This document shows positions 7,609 through 16,307 of a stretch of DNA of 64,000 nucleotides, piece by piece. The stretch's first letter is position 1. Each line of letters opens with the position of its first letter. This DNA comes from G963675935 sp963675935 (GTDB lineage Bacteria > Planctomycetota > Planctomycetia > Pirellulales > Thermoguttaceae): the NCBI GenBank assembly GCA_963675935.2, contig CAXXPV010000001.1, positions 131,257 to 195,256 on the forward strand. Direction: 5' to 3'. The notes beneath the pieces were generated by a model that saw only the letters and a program-made list of their open reading frames with translations, did no database searches and was not told where the DNA came from. The position numbers were made by a program, and so were the translations under genes.

Positions 7609-9126
7609 CTACTTCCCAAACGTCAATCCCGGATCGCTCGGGTTGTCGCCGGGCAGCTTGAAGTTGAACTGACCGCCGGGCAATAGTGTCACCTGCCCAA
7701 CCATCACCGGCGCGTCGTCCTTCTTGAGAATCAAGAGATTGTCGGCCACCGAGTAGGGGCCGGTGAACTCCTGCTTCTTGCCGCCTTGCGTGACGCGCCA
7801 GACGTACTTGCCGTCTTTCGACAGGCTTAGCGCAATGGTCGCCCCGTCGGATCGAGCGGCGCGCCAATCGCCGACCAACGCAGCGGCATCGACCGGCTTG
7901 GCCGGCGCTTTCACGGCGTCAGCCAGTGTGCCCGACGCCGCCGGCTTCGTCGAAGACGTCATCATGCCGGCAAGCTGCGCCGAAAGCCGATCCTTAGGAC
8001 TCAATTGCGCGGCCGCCTTGAACTGCTCGGTCGCCGCCGCCTGATGGCCGCAGACCATGTACTCGTAGCCCAGCAGGAATCGGGCGTCCGGCACGTTCGG
8101 ATTCGCCCGCACGTAGTCCTCCAACGCCCGAAGTTGCGTGGTGAACGTGGCGACGTCGTCGTAGAATCCGCAAAGCGTCGTCCAGTCCCAGCCGGGCCCG
8201 ACCGACAGCACGGCGTAAACCGCGGCTGCCGCTTCCTTGTATCGCTTAAGCGAGAACAGGACAAGCCCGCGGAATTCGTGCGCCGCCGTGTCGTTCGGCT
8301 GCTTGGCGATGGCGTTGTCGCACTGCGAAAGCGCGGCGGCGTAGTCGCCCTGCCGGAACGCCTCGCGGGCGGCGTCGAGCGCGGTCGTCATGTCGTCGGC
8401 CGCCGTCGTCGAATCGTCGGAGGGCGAGGCCAAAACGATCGGCTGCGAATAGTCGATCGTCGCGCCATCGACGACGATCGGAGCGGAGCAGTAGGGATTG
8501 TAGTAGGACCAATATCCCCAAGCCCAGGGCGTGTAGCAGGCGTCGAGGGCCGCGCCGGTTGCAAAACCGGTCGCCCACCATGCCGCCGGCCATCCGTACC
8601 ACGGATGATTCCAGTGATCGTACCAATGGCCGTGATACCAATCGGGATGCGGACCGGGCCACGGATGCGGACCAGGACCGGGATGCGGACCAGGACCAGG
8701 ATGCGGACCGGGACCGGGATGCGGACCGGGACCGGGGTGTGGTCCAGGACCAGGGCCAGGATGTGGTCCGGGTCCAGGGCCGGGATGCACATTACCATTG
8801 GGATGCGCGCTGTGGTTTGCCCAGGCTGTCGGAGTCGACTCGGGATGGAAATGAGTGGCGCCGCCTTCGTGCGAGGGAGTGAACGAAGAGGCATGGCTGC
8901 CGCCCCAGTTCATCTGGCCGCCGTGATAGTCGCCGCCGCCGTGATAGGCGCTTGCCCCTCCGCTATATCCGCCGTGATAGCCGCCGTAGCCGCCACCGCC
9001 TCCGCCACCGTGGAAGCTGCCGCCGCCACCACCGCCGCGCCCTGCCATCGCGGATCCGGAAGCCAAGGCCAGAACCACGGCCGAAACCAAGGTCGCTCCA
9101 TAAATCAGTTTTATTTTTGCGTTCAT
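7609..9126 (-). CDS. Secreted Gly/His/Pro-rich TPR protein
   Basis: 505 residues. A signal peptide (MNAKIKLIYGATLVSAVVLA..SAMA) leads into a Gly/His/Tyr-rich low-complexity zone (about 30-110), then a tandem GPGPHP repeat tract (about 113-158) and a Trp/His/Tyr-rich segment (PHPDWYHGHWYDHWNHPWYG). A Cys-containing TPR-like helical region follows (AREAFRQGDYAAALSQCDNA to LSPKDRLSAQL). The C-terminus is a small beta domain (DGKYVWRVTQGGKKQEFTGP). Family resemblance is to planctomycete secreted TPR proteins; molecular role unknown. The start codon overlaps the last four bases of the upstream gene (ATGA), so they are translationally coupled. GPGPHP is coded by a near-tandem DNA repeat. Confidence 0.7.
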   Translation of the reverse strand: MNAKIKLIYGATLVSAVVLALASGSAMAGRGGGGGGSFHGGGGGGGYGGYHGGYSGGASAYHGGGDYHGGQMNWGGSHASSFTPSHEGGATHFHPESTPTAWANHSAHPNGNVHPGPGPGPHPGPGPGPHPGPGPHPGPGPHPGPGPHPGPGPHPWPGPHPDWYHGHWYDHWNHPWYGWPAAWWATGFATGAALDACYTPWAWGYWSYYNPYCSAPIVVDGATIDYSQPIVLASPSDDSTTAADDMTTALDAAREAFRQGDYAAALSQCDNAIAKQPNDTAAHEFRGLVLFSLKRYKEAAAAVYAVLSVGPGWDWTTLCGFYDDVATFTTQLRALEDYVRANPNVPDARFLLGYEYMVCGHQAAATEQFKAAAQLSPKDRLSAQLAGMMTSSTKPAASGTLADAVKAPAKPVDAAALVGDWRAARSDGATIALSLSKDGKYVWRVTQGGKKQEFTGPYSVADNLLILKKDDAPVMVGQVTLLPGGQFNFKLPGDNPSDPGLTFGK

Positions 9127-10064
9127 TTCGATGCTCCTGTCGAATTGCCAGCAGAAGCCGCGGCTGGTTGCGGCGGCATTCGCACAATCGTGACCTCCGC
9201 AATGTCCGGCAACACTTCATCGCCGACCACGCGGTCGCGCGACAGCCATTTCATACGATGGCTCGAAACCTTCGTCACAACGTTCGTGGCCGACACCGCT
9301 CGACCGTCCCGCGTCGCGCCGGTCGTCTTGATGAGCCAACGATTTCCATCACGGGTATAAACGCCTTCGGCCACGCCGCCGTCGGAGTCGAACACCCACG
9401 AATGGATCGCTCGGCTCGACGGATCCCAGCCGATTCGTTGCATGCCGGTCATCGTGGGCCGGCCGCCCACTTGAATGCGGAAATCGACCAGAATGGCGCT
9501 GTGCGCCTCGTTCCAGCGATATGTCGTGACGACCAGGGCGTCGGGCGTTTCATGAATCCATTGGCCGATCAGCCAGTCAAACTGTTGGATTTGTTCGACG
9601 GCCGATGCATCGCTGTCGGGCAGGTCGCGGGCGCTGGCCATGAGCCACCGCCCATCCTGCTTGACGTGGACGACCGCGTAGCGATTGCATTCGATTTCTC
9701 CGCCCGACAGGCCGCGCACAATGGTCCTTCCGTCTTCCATCGCCAGCGACGGTCCGAGGAGCCGCAGCGATTCGACCGTGACGGCGATTTTCGCTTTCGG
9801 ATGTTGTCGGAAGATTTCGGCGAACGCATGTTCGATCGCGTCGCGGCCTTGCGCGAGCTTGCCCGCCGAGTCGCCGATTTCGCCGTTGTCGGCGAACAGC
9901 GTGGCGAGCGTTTTGGCGTCGTGGGCGTTGTAGGCGTTCGAGAATTCGTCGATGACCGCCCGGACGGCGTTTTCCTCCGTTTTTCCGGCGGCAGGTTCGG
10001 CCGACCGCGCGGTGGCGTAAAAGCTAAAAAGCAGTACAAACGGCAAAATCGCCCTGCTTCGCAT
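9123..10064 (-). CDS. Secreted SnoaL-like (NTF2-fold) protein
   Basis: 313 residues. Signal peptide MRSRAILPFVLLFSFYATARSA, then an NTF2-like domain of the SgcJ/EcaC group: ENAVRAVIDEFSNAYNAHDA, KTLATLFADNGEI and GRDAIEHAFAEIFRQHPKAK, ending VKQDGRWLMASARDLPD (about 28-155). The second half is a beta-rich domain with FDWLIGQWIHETPD and TGMQRIGWDPSSRAIHSWVF, as seen in DUF1579-like proteins. No catalytic site can be fixed. It is the first gene of the two-gene operon with the TPR protein. The 265 bases upstream hold short gggtaatt repeats but no gene I can support. Confidence 0.7.
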   Translation of the reverse strand: MRSRAILPFVLLFSFYATARSAEPAAGKTEENAVRAVIDEFSNAYNAHDAKTLATLFADNGEIGDSAGKLAQGRDAIEHAFAEIFRQHPKAKIAVTVESLRLLGPSLAMEDGRTIVRGLSGGEIECNRYAVVHVKQDGRWLMASARDLPDSDASAVEQIQQFDWLIGQWIHETPDALVVTTYRWNEAHSAILVDFRIQVGGRPTMTGMQRIGWDPSSRAIHSWVFDSDGGVAEGVYTRDGNRWLIKTTGATRDGRAVSATNVVTKVSSHRMKWLSRDRVVGDEVLPDIAEVTIVRMPPQPAAASAGNSTGASK

Positions 10065-10329
10065 GATGGGAACCTCGCTTGTTGGAATGCGGTAGGTTGC
10101 CGATCCGCGTTTCGCGCTATTTTACGATAGGGAGATAGGCAACCCTCAATTGTAGGCCAAGAAAAGAGCGGCGAGTTTCGCGGGGAAAAAGTCGCGGAAG
10201 GAAAGAATTGCCGTGAAAAGAACTTTGCGGGCGTCCTGACGGCCGACGAGCTGACCTACCTTCAGTTTGGTAATTTCGGGTAATTCCGAGGGGTAATTCC
10301 AGATACACATTACCTAAATATCGACATGA

Positions 10330-10599
10330 TTGTATGAATTAAGTATTGTGTCCCCCTCCATGAATCTGGCGAGGCCGTTGAAATCGAGGCGGTCTCCGGC
10401 TCGTCGGACTGGCGATCCCGTCGATTTTTCGGCGAGCGATTTTTCGGCCAGTCCGCCGGCGTCTTCCGACGAGCCGGGCGATTGGACGTATGTGGACATT
10501 GACACGTTCGAGTCCAACGTCGGCGAGTTCGAGGCGGACATCGAGTACGAGCCGTCCTTCCAGGGCCAGCGCGCACTCTGCGTAGCTCTGGCAATATAG
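10330..10599 (+). CDS. Possible small acidic protein, C-terminus altered by ISAs1
   Basis: A short frame from TTG 10330 or ATG 10360 encodes a Ser/Pro/Asp-rich N-terminus and an acidic C-terminus (DWTYVDIDTFESNVGEFEAD). The ISAs1 element starts at 10561; without it the frame would end right after EYEPSF with TGA, because the 10-bp target duplication is followed by tga at 11858. At present the frame runs 12 codons into the element. No ribosome site is convincing, and the protein family is unknown. It may be a fragment. Confidence 0.25.
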   Translation: MYELSIVSPSMNLARPLKSRRSPARRTGDPVDFSASDFSASPPASSDEPGDWTYVDIDTFESNVGEFEADIEYEPSFQGQRALCVALAI

Positions 10600-11847
10600 G
10601 GGGTTGCGCCTTCTCGCGTGATTTGGTATACCATCGTTTTTGCGTTCTGGATCTGAAGTGGAGGACGAACGATGGCAAGTCGTGTGCGGATGGATGTGAA
10701 AGAGGTCTTGCAGCATTTCAAACAATTGGAGGATCCGCGGTCGTCGGTGAACCTGCTGCATCCGCTCGATAGTGTTGTCGTTATTGCGATCATGGCGGTG
10801 CTCGCCGGAGCCAATGGACCAACGGCCATCGCCAAGTGGGCCAATATGAAGTCCGAGATATTGTTGCACCTCTTGGATCTTCCACATGGCATTCCCCAGA
10901 AAGATGTCTTCCGACGAGTTTTGGCCACCTTGAAGCCGGATGCCTTTCAAGCCTGCTTTACGATGTGGCTGACGTCGCTGCGAGCCGCCGCCGCGGAGGC
11001 CACGGGCGTAAAACGACCGACTCTCGCCATCGACGGAAAGACGTTGCGGCGAAGTCACGATCGCCGCAGAAATCTCGGCGCCTTGCATTCCGTCAGTGTT
11101 TGGGCGAGCGAGTTTGGATTGACGCTTGCGCAGGTGGCCACGGCGGAGAAATCCAATGAAATCACCGCGATTCCCGAACTGTTGTCGCTCATCGACATTC
11201 ACGGAGCCATCATCACGATCGACGCGATGGGGGCGCAAACCGCCATCGCGGAGAAGATTATTGATGGCGGAGGAGACTACGTCCTGGCGCTGAAGGGAAA
11301 CCAGGGAACGTTGCACGACGCGGTCATCGAGTATATCAACGAACAGACGAAGACCGACTTCCGTGGAATCGGCGTCCGTCGATGCGACGCCGTGGAAAAG
11401 AAGCACGGCAGGATCGAGAGGCGAACCTACCTTCAGATGCCCGCTCCCAAGAGCCTGCCTGGGTTCAATCGATGGAAGGGATTGCTCACGATCGGGATTG
11501 CATTTCTCTGTTGCATCCGCGATGGAAAAGAAACCAACGAGGTGCGATATTTCGTCAGTAGCCTGCCCGTCAAGGTAAGGCAGTTTGCCCACGCTGTTCG
11601 TAGTCACTGGGGAATCGAGAACAGTTGTCATTGGTGCTTGGATGTCACGTATCGCGAGGATGAGTCACGCATTCGTGATGAGCGTCTTCGCGAGAACTTT
11701 GCCTGGTTGAATCGCCTTACGTTGTCCCTGTTGAAGCAGCATCCCGAGAAAGACAGCGTGGCCATGAAACGCCGCGCCTGCGGCTGGAACGATGACTACA
11801 TGCTCCAAGTCCTTACCGGAACAAGGGGTTAGTACGCGCTGGCCCTG
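10561..11847 (+). mobile_element. ISAs1-family element with 10-bp target duplication
   Basis: 1287 bp. The ends are cagggccagcgcgcac (10561-10576) and its complement with one mismatch (11832-11847), beginning CAGGG as in the ISAs1 family. The sequence gccgtccttc occurs immediately outside each end (10551-10560 and 11848-11857). That is a 10-bp target duplication, so the insertion is recent and its edges are exact. One transposase gene fills the element. Confidence 0.92.
10672..11832 (+). CDS. ISAs1-family transposase
   Basis: 386 residues from ATG 10672. The N-terminal part has HFKQLEDPRSSVNLLHPLDS and an AIMAVLAGANGPTAIAKWAN segment, the DDE_Tnp_1-associated domain of ISAs1/H-repeat proteins. 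The catalytic part follows: LAIDGKTLRRSHDRRRN (first D), IITIDAMGAQTAIAEKIIDG (second D), and the HWGIENSCHWCLDVTYREDE block that holds the glutamate. The gene is intact and the element has perfect boundaries, so it is probably functional. It faces the tRNA region downstream. Confidence 0.93.
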   Translation: MASRVRMDVKEVLQHFKQLEDPRSSVNLLHPLDSVVVIAIMAVLAGANGPTAIAKWANMKSEILLHLLDLPHGIPQKDVFRRVLATLKPDAFQACFTMWLTSLRAAAAEATGVKRPTLAIDGKTLRRSHDRRRNLGALHSVSVWASEFGLTLAQVATAEKSNEITAIPELLSLIDIHGAIITIDAMGAQTAIAEKIIDGGGDYVLALKGNQGTLHDAVIEYINEQTKTDFRGIGVRRCDAVEKKHGRIERRTYLQMPAPKSLPGFNRWKGLLTIGIAFLCCIRDGKETNEVRYFVSSLPVKVRQFAHAVRSHWGIENSCHWCLDVTYREDESRIRDERLRENFAWLNRLTLSLLKQHPEKDSVAMKRRACGWNDDYMLQVLTGTRG

Positions 11848-11996
11848 GCCGTCCTTCTGATTTTCGGCTCTAAAATTCGCCGCTGGCGAGTCGGCACGTG
11901 GGCGGAGTGCGCGCACCGTGGGATTTGGCCTCAGTTTGCGACAGGCCGGGCCATTTGCAGGCCTCTGAAAGGCTTCCGCCACGCACTCATCGTCGT

Positions 11997-12054
11997 TCAA
12001 GGGGTCCGCAAGGGCGGTGCGGCCATGGCCGCACCGCCCTTGCGGACCCCTTGA
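11997..12054. repeat. 58-bp perfect palindrome
   Basis: Bases 11997-12054 read the same on both strands with no mismatch and no loop (centre ccatgg at 12023-12028). The 419-base stretch from 11848 to 12266, between the ISAs1 end and tRNA-Lys, holds this palindrome and no gene that I can support. It could form a long hairpin in RNA, ending transcription in either direction, or a cruciform in DNA. The lack of a loop argues against a simple terminator. Confidence 0.85.
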
Positions 12055-12266
12055 TATACCTTTCATCTAGGGTACAATCAACGCTTCACAGGAAAATCAA
12101 ATTTCCTATCACTCTTCAATGGAAACGTAGCGGGGGAGGGCTTGGCAGGCCGTTGGGCGTTGGTACAATTAGGTCCGTGGCGATTGAAAGTGTTGTCTAT
12201 CGGCCGCCGCACGAGATCGGGCGGTGTTAGCGTAAGCTGATAGCCTACAACAACTCACGACGCATT

Positions 12267-12340
12267 GCCTCCTTAGCTCAATTGGTTAGAGCATCTGACT
12301 CTTAATCAGAGGGTTCGCGGTTCAAGTCCGCGAGGGGGCA
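12267..12340 (+). tRNA. tRNA-Lys(CTT)
   Basis: 74 bases with a complete cloverleaf. The acceptor stem is gcctcct/agggggc (one G-T pair), the D-arm gctc...gagc, and the anticodon stem tctga/tcaga with loop CTCTTAA and anticodon CTT at 12301-12303. The T-arm is gcggttcaagtccgc. The discriminator is A and CCA is not encoded. A terminator-like hairpin follows at 12377. Confidence 0.97.
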
Positions 12341-12376
12341 CTTTTGACCGCCAGTGACAAAAGCTGAAAAATGACG

Positions 12377-12403
12377 ATAAACCCTTGCCACGCAAGGGTT
12401 TAT
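12377..12403 (+). terminator. Hairpin after tRNA-Lys
   Basis: An inverted repeat with arms of 12 bp (ataaacccttgc and complement) and a three-base loop cac, followed by tattcgtttc. It lies 37 bases after the tRNA and just before the convergent PHP gene end, so it may serve both directions. Confidence 0.7.
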
Positions 12404-12470
12404 TCGTTTCTTGACAGCTCTGTTGACTCTTGACTGCTCTGTTGACCAACTCGGGCATCAGGCCTCGCGG

Positions 12471-13790
12471 CTACTTTCGCCAGCCCATCGTCTGACACCA
12501 TGCCTCTTGACGCTGAACTTCGCCCTCGGGGGCGTTGGCGATCGGCTTGTCGGACCGCACCACGGCGCGGACGTAAAGCTCGCGGCCAGTCATCCGGTAG
12601 TCGGCGGCCGTGCCCCGCGAGCGGGCCAACACCTTGCCGACCTCGGGCGAATAGGTTTGGCCGGGCCGTTTGGAATGCTTGCCGGCATCGGCCGTTTTGC
12701 CCGTGGGATCGACGCCTTCCAGTGTGCCGATGAACTCGATCGTGTACTTCACGCCCGGCTCCGATTTCACCTTCACCGAAACGACGCGCCGCTTGGCGTC
12801 GAATGCCACGTCGTCGAGCACCACGCCGGTCGAGGCGTAGAAATCGCCGCGATCCATCGCGTCGAGCAAGGCATGGGTGTCGAGTGATTTGGCGCGGACC
12901 ATGATCCACGCTCGGCCGGGATTGGCCTCTTTCGGCGCGAACTGCTGATAGCCGTGCGTATCGTCCGAGCCGACGCCGTAAAGCGGCGGGGCTTTCATCT
13001 TGGCGATGCGGATCGTGTTGGCGACGTCCCAGAGTTTTTCGACGCTCGCGTGCGTCGCGTCGCCGTAATGGCGGATGCCGGAGCCGCCCGCGTTGCAGAC
13101 CTCGAAGAATCGTACGGCCGGCACGGCAGCCAGCATTTCCGGCGCAATATCGTAATCGGCCCAATTCGGATGGTTCAGGTGGGCCAGGATCGGGCGGTTC
13201 AGCCGGCGGGATTGTTCTTCGACGGCGCGAAGATTGTTCGCGATGGTGTCGATCGGCGAGAGTCCCTTTTTGGGCGGGATGGCCTCGGCCAGATTAACCG
13301 CACAGACATGCACGTGGCGATCGAGGTATTTGGCGCTGATTTCCTCGCCCTGGATCATGAGAAATTTGCCCGGCTCGTCGAGTTTGCGGTGTATCTCGTC
13401 GAATGTTTTCAGTTTCACCTCGCGCCGACCGCTTTCGCCACGAAGAGTCGGCCAATCCGGGCCGAAATGTTTTTGGCACTTTTCCAAAACTGCCGCCGGC
13501 ACATGGTCTTTTCCCTGGCCGACGTTGCGCCACCGATCGCCCTCCATGAGCGTGTCGTGATCGGTAAGCGACAGAAAATCGTAGCCGTGGCTCTTGTACC
13601 AATCGGCGACCATTTCGGGAAAGTCGTCGCCGTCACTCCAGAGCGAATGGCAGTGGGTGGCGCCCTTGTACCAGCGGGCGGCGCCGGCTTCGTCATCGGC
13701 GTACGATGTCGAAACCAGGGCCCCCAGGCAACAGGCGGCAAAAACGGTCGAAAGGCAACAGCGGACCCAAGAGCGGCGGCTGAACTTCAT
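12471..13790 (-). CDS. Secreted PHP-domain metallohydrolase (CehA/McbA-like)
   Basis: 439 residues with a signal peptide (RCCLSTVFAACCLGALVSTSYA). PHP metal-binding motifs are visible: YKGATHCHSLWSDGDDFP (HxH), SLTDHDTL, a further histidine in DRHVHVCAVN, then ILAHLNHPNW and YGVGSDDTHGYQ. These bind a multi-metal centre that hydrolyses phosphoester or ester bonds. The CehA/McbA subfamily includes carbaryl and related hydrolases, but the substrate here is unknown. C-terminal beta region (VKYTIEFIGTLEG). Complete length for the family, and alone on its strand. Confidence 0.82.
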   Translation of the reverse strand: MKFSRRSWVRCCLSTVFAACCLGALVSTSYADDEAGAARWYKGATHCHSLWSDGDDFPEMVADWYKSHGYDFLSLTDHDTLMEGDRWRNVGQGKDHVPAAVLEKCQKHFGPDWPTLRGESGRREVKLKTFDEIHRKLDEPGKFLMIQGEEISAKYLDRHVHVCAVNLAEAIPPKKGLSPIDTIANNLRAVEEQSRRLNRPILAHLNHPNWADYDIAPEMLAAVPAVRFFEVCNAGGSGIRHYGDATHASVEKLWDVANTIRIAKMKAPPLYGVGSDDTHGYQQFAPKEANPGRAWIMVRAKSLDTHALLDAMDRGDFYASTGVVLDDVAFDAKRRVVSVKVKSEPGVKYTIEFIGTLEGVDPTGKTADAGKHSKRPGQTYSPEVGKVLARSRGTAADYRMTGRELYVRAVVRSDKPIANAPEGEVQRQEAWCQTMGWRK

Positions 13791-13814
13791 GATGGCGGTT
13801 CTCCGAAAAGGGTT

Positions 13815-13899
13815 GTAGGGCGGGACAAGCTTTGCGCAGTCCCACCAAGCGGTTTTCCCGGTTTCCCGGTGGGACTGCGCAAAGCTTGTCCCACCCTAC
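13815..13899. repeat. Inverted repeat, 32-bp arms, between genes
   Basis: Arms 13815-13846 and 13868-13899 match in 31 of 32 positions, with a 21-base spacer. It lies between the divergently transcribed PHP hydrolase and DUF480 genes. The sequence differs from the other repeat families in the window. Could act as a repetitive extragenic palindrome. Confidence 0.7.
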
Positions 13900-13991
13900 A
13901 TTCTGGTTCGTCCAAAAAGATGGCGTATCCGGGGAACGGTTGGCAGGCGGCGGAAGGTGTGTTACGATGCAGCCATTCTAAAGGAGAAACG

Positions 13992-14780
13992 ATGATGGAT
14001 CAAGTCTCTGGTGAGTCGTCGGCTGCTGCACCGCCGCGTCGTTGGCAGCCGTTAAGCTCGATGGATCGCCGCGTGCTGGGCGTGTTGGCCGAAAAGGCCA
14101 AGACCACGCCCGACATTTACCCGATGAGCTTGAACGCGATTTGCACCGGATGCAACCAGAAGAGCAATCGGTCGCCGATCGTGCAATACGAGCCGGAAGA
14201 GGTGGAGGAGTCGCTCGACCGGCTCCGTCAGTTGGGCGCGGTGACGCTTGTCGAGGGCTATGGCCGCGTGCAGAAGTATCGGCATCATCTCTACGAATGG
14301 CTCGGGGTCGATAAGGTCGAGTTGGCCGTGATGACGGAATTGCTGCTGCGCGGCGACCAGACCATCGGCGAGCTTCGGGGCCGGGCTGCACGCATGGAGC
14401 CGATTGCCGATCTGGCGGCGCTCACGCCCGTGCTCGAATCGCTGAAATCGAAGGGGTTGGTGATCGGTCTGACGCCCGCGGGCCGCGGCCACGCCGTCAC
14501 CCACGCACTTTACAAACCGCGCGAGATCGAAGAGCTCAAGGCCCGCTATGCCGGCGGCGGACCGGCCGGCTCGCCGGATGAAGAATCGCCGCGGCGCGTT
14601 CCGGCGATGTCGGCGGGCGCGGCGGCGCCTTCCTCGGCCGATTCGTCCTCGCTGGAAAACGAGCTATCGACGTTACGGCAACAAATGGCTCAATTCCAGC
14701 GCGAGTTGGACGAGCTGCGTGAGACGCAGTCGCACACTGCCGACGAGTTGCAGGCGCTCAAGGAATCGTTGGGCGGGTAG
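13992..14780 (+). CDS. DUF480 (YceH-like) winged-helix protein
   Basis: 262 residues from ATG 13992, with an aaggag Shine-Dalgarno at 13981-13986. The conserved DUF480 core is residues about 17-180: LSSMDRRVLGVLAEKAKTTP, IYPMSLNAICTGCNQKSNRS, DRLRQLGAVTLVEGYGRVQK, and LAVMTELLLRGDQTIGELRG. DUF480 is a pair of winged helices. The C-terminal 60 residues add a Ser/Ala linker and a coiled coil (ENELSTLRQQMAQFQRELDE). Role unknown; E. coli YceH is uncharacterised as well. It is followed by a repeat, so it is probably monocistronic. Confidence 0.88.
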   Translation: MMDQVSGESSAAAPPRRWQPLSSMDRRVLGVLAEKAKTTPDIYPMSLNAICTGCNQKSNRSPIVQYEPEEVEESLDRLRQLGAVTLVEGYGRVQKYRHHLYEWLGVDKVELAVMTELLLRGDQTIGELRGRAARMEPIADLAALTPVLESLKSKGLVIGLTPAGRGHAVTHALYKPREIEELKARYAGGGPAGSPDEESPRRVPAMSAGAAAPSSADSSSLENELSTLRQQMAQFQRELDELRETQSHTADELQALKESLGG

Positions 14781-14811
14781 TCCGCTCAGAAAAGCAACGT
14801 CGCATAAACCC

Positions 14812-14883
14812 GTTTAGCCGGCGAGCTTGCTCGCCGCGCGGGATGTCGTCCCAAAACGCGGCGGGCAAGCCCGCCGGCTAAAC
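14812..14883. repeat. REP-like element, family A copy 1
   Basis: Pattern gtttagccggcgagcttgctcgccgcg, a variable centre, and gcggcgggcaagcccgccggctaaac. The outer parts form an inverted repeat. The same family occurs at 21779-21851, 25547-25624, 26958-27036, 42596-42674 and 61581-61659; the region just 3' of copies 1 and 2 is also shared (ccaatgttgcat). It sits between two convergent genes (13992-14780 and 14913-16040). Confidence 0.85.
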
Positions 14884-14912
14884 AATCCAATGTTGCATTG
14901 CCATTCTGACAG

Positions 14913-16040
14913 TCAATAAACTTCGCCATTCGGCGACTGATCGGCGATGGAGAAATGGAACGTGGCGCCATGGCCCGGCACGGAGGTCGGCCAAATCCGC
15001 CCGCCGTGCCGATCGACGATTTTCTGACACACCGCCAAGCCGATTCCGGCGCCGGGATGCTCGCGGCCGTGCAGCCGGTAGAACGTCTGAAAAATCCGCT
15101 TGAAGTGTTCTTCCGCGATGCCGATGCCGTTGTCTTCGACGGCGAATTGCCATCCAACCGGCGACGGAGCCGCAGTCACGCGAATCAACGGCGGTTCGTC
15201 CCCGCGGAACTTGATCGCATTGCCGAGCAGATTTTGGAGGAGTTGAACCAACTGGGTCTGGTCGCCGACGACCGTGGGCATCGGCCCGACCTCGATCCGC
15301 GCGTCGTTTTTCCGAATCGCGGCTTCGAGGTTGGCCATTGCCAGGGTCACGACCGATTGCATGTCCACCTCCCGAAACGGCTCGCCCGAATGGCCTGCCC
15401 GCGAGTATTCCAGAATATCCTCGATCAGGCGGTTCATGCGCGCGGCGCCGGCGACGATCTGGCGGAGATAATCGCGGGCGGTCGCGTCGAGCTGCACGCC
15501 GTATTCTTCCTCGATCAACTGGCTGTAGCCGGAAATCGTCAGCAGAGGAGAACGCAAGTCGTGGGCGACGACCGCGGCGAAGTTTTCCAGCTCGCGGTTG
15601 CTCCGGGCGATCTCCTCGGTGCGCAGGGCGACGGCTTGCTCCAAATCCAGGGCGTAGCGATCGACCCGCTCCAGACACGCGCGGTGGACGTACCGCAACA
15701 ACTCGGCTGGCTCGCTCAACCGCTCGACATAGGCGAAGGCGCCGAGATCGAGGGCTTCCTTGATCGAATCGTAGGACGCCGGACCCGTGTAGATGATCAC
15801 GCGGACTTGGTCGTCAAAACCGCGGATTCGCTCCAGCAATTGGGTTCCGCTGAGATCGGGCAGCCGGTAGTCGACGACGGCCACGCCGAAGTCGCGCTGT
15901 TGGACGTGTTCCAGGGCCTCTCGGGCGGAACCGCAGCCGATGACGTGGAACCCCCCGCCCTGGAGAATGTCGCACAACAGCCGTAAGTCGGCCTCGTCGT
16001 CTTCGACCACCAGCACGTTGGAAAAGCGATCCGTGGGCAC
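14913..16040 (-). CDS. Response regulator-histidine kinase hybrid
   Basis: 375 residues. N-terminal receiver domain (VLVVEDDEADLRLLCDILQG, phosphoacceptor D57 in VVDYRLPDLSG), then a coiled-coil linker (YALDLEQAVALRTEEIARSN). A HisKA dimerisation domain has the phosphate-accepting histidine in ENFAAVVAHDLRSPLLTISG (about residue 160). The ATPase domain shows N box LLQNLLGNAIKFRGD, G1 FAVEDNGIGIAEEHF and G2 HPGAGIGLAVCQKIVDRHGG. The receiver precedes the kinase, as in proteins that take a phosphoryl signal before passing it on. No membrane segments, so cytoplasmic. The signal and the output partner are not in the neighbourhood. Confidence 0.88.
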   Translation of the reverse strand: MPTDRFSNVLVVEDDEADLRLLCDILQGGGFHVIGCGSAREALEHVQQRDFGVAVVDYRLPDLSGTQLLERIRGFDDQVRVIIYTGPASYDSIKEALDLGAFAYVERLSEPAELLRYVHRACLERVDRYALDLEQAVALRTEEIARSNRELENFAAVVAHDLRSPLLTISGYSQLIEEEYGVQLDATARDYLRQIVAGAARMNRLIEDILEYSRAGHSGEPFREVDMQSVVTLAMANLEAAIRKNDARIEVGPMPTVVGDQTQLVQLLQNLLGNAIKFRGDEPPLIRVTAAPSPVGWQFAVEDNGIGIAEEHFKRIFQTFYRLHGREHPGAGIGLAVCQKIVDRHGGRIWPTSVPGHGATFHFSIADQSPNGEVY

Positions 16041-16139
16041 CGAGGTTTCTCCCTATCACGCGGACATCGAGGAATCCCCAGCGTGGCAAGTTTTCAGCGT
16101 TTTGTCCAGCCCTGGTTTTTTCCTTGTTCCCGCGCTCCT

Positions 16140-16161
16140 CGCTGATGATTAATCATCAGCG
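16140..16161. promoter_or_regulatory. 22-bp perfect palindrome upstream of kinase-like gene
   Basis: cgctgatgattaatcatcag followed by cg: a gap-free palindrome in the intergenic region between the divergent histidine kinase and cytidylate-kinase-like genes, 147 bases upstream of ATG 16308. It is the size expected of a dimeric repressor site. No regulator gene nearby matches it. Confidence 0.4.
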
Positions 16162-16307
16162 CGGAGTATGGGAATGAGGACTTCACCATTATCCTCGAAC
16201 GGGAAGATAATTTCGCTTCCCAAACCCGCGAGAACGAGGTAAAATTGCTGGGGATGGGTGGTTCTGCGTCCCTCGTCGTTCTTTCTCTTCTTTTCGGAGG
16301 ACCGGCC

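Noticed and set aside
8005..9360. 451-residue frame opposite the TPR protein
   Set aside because: Arg-rich shadow; the sense gene has signal peptide and TPR.
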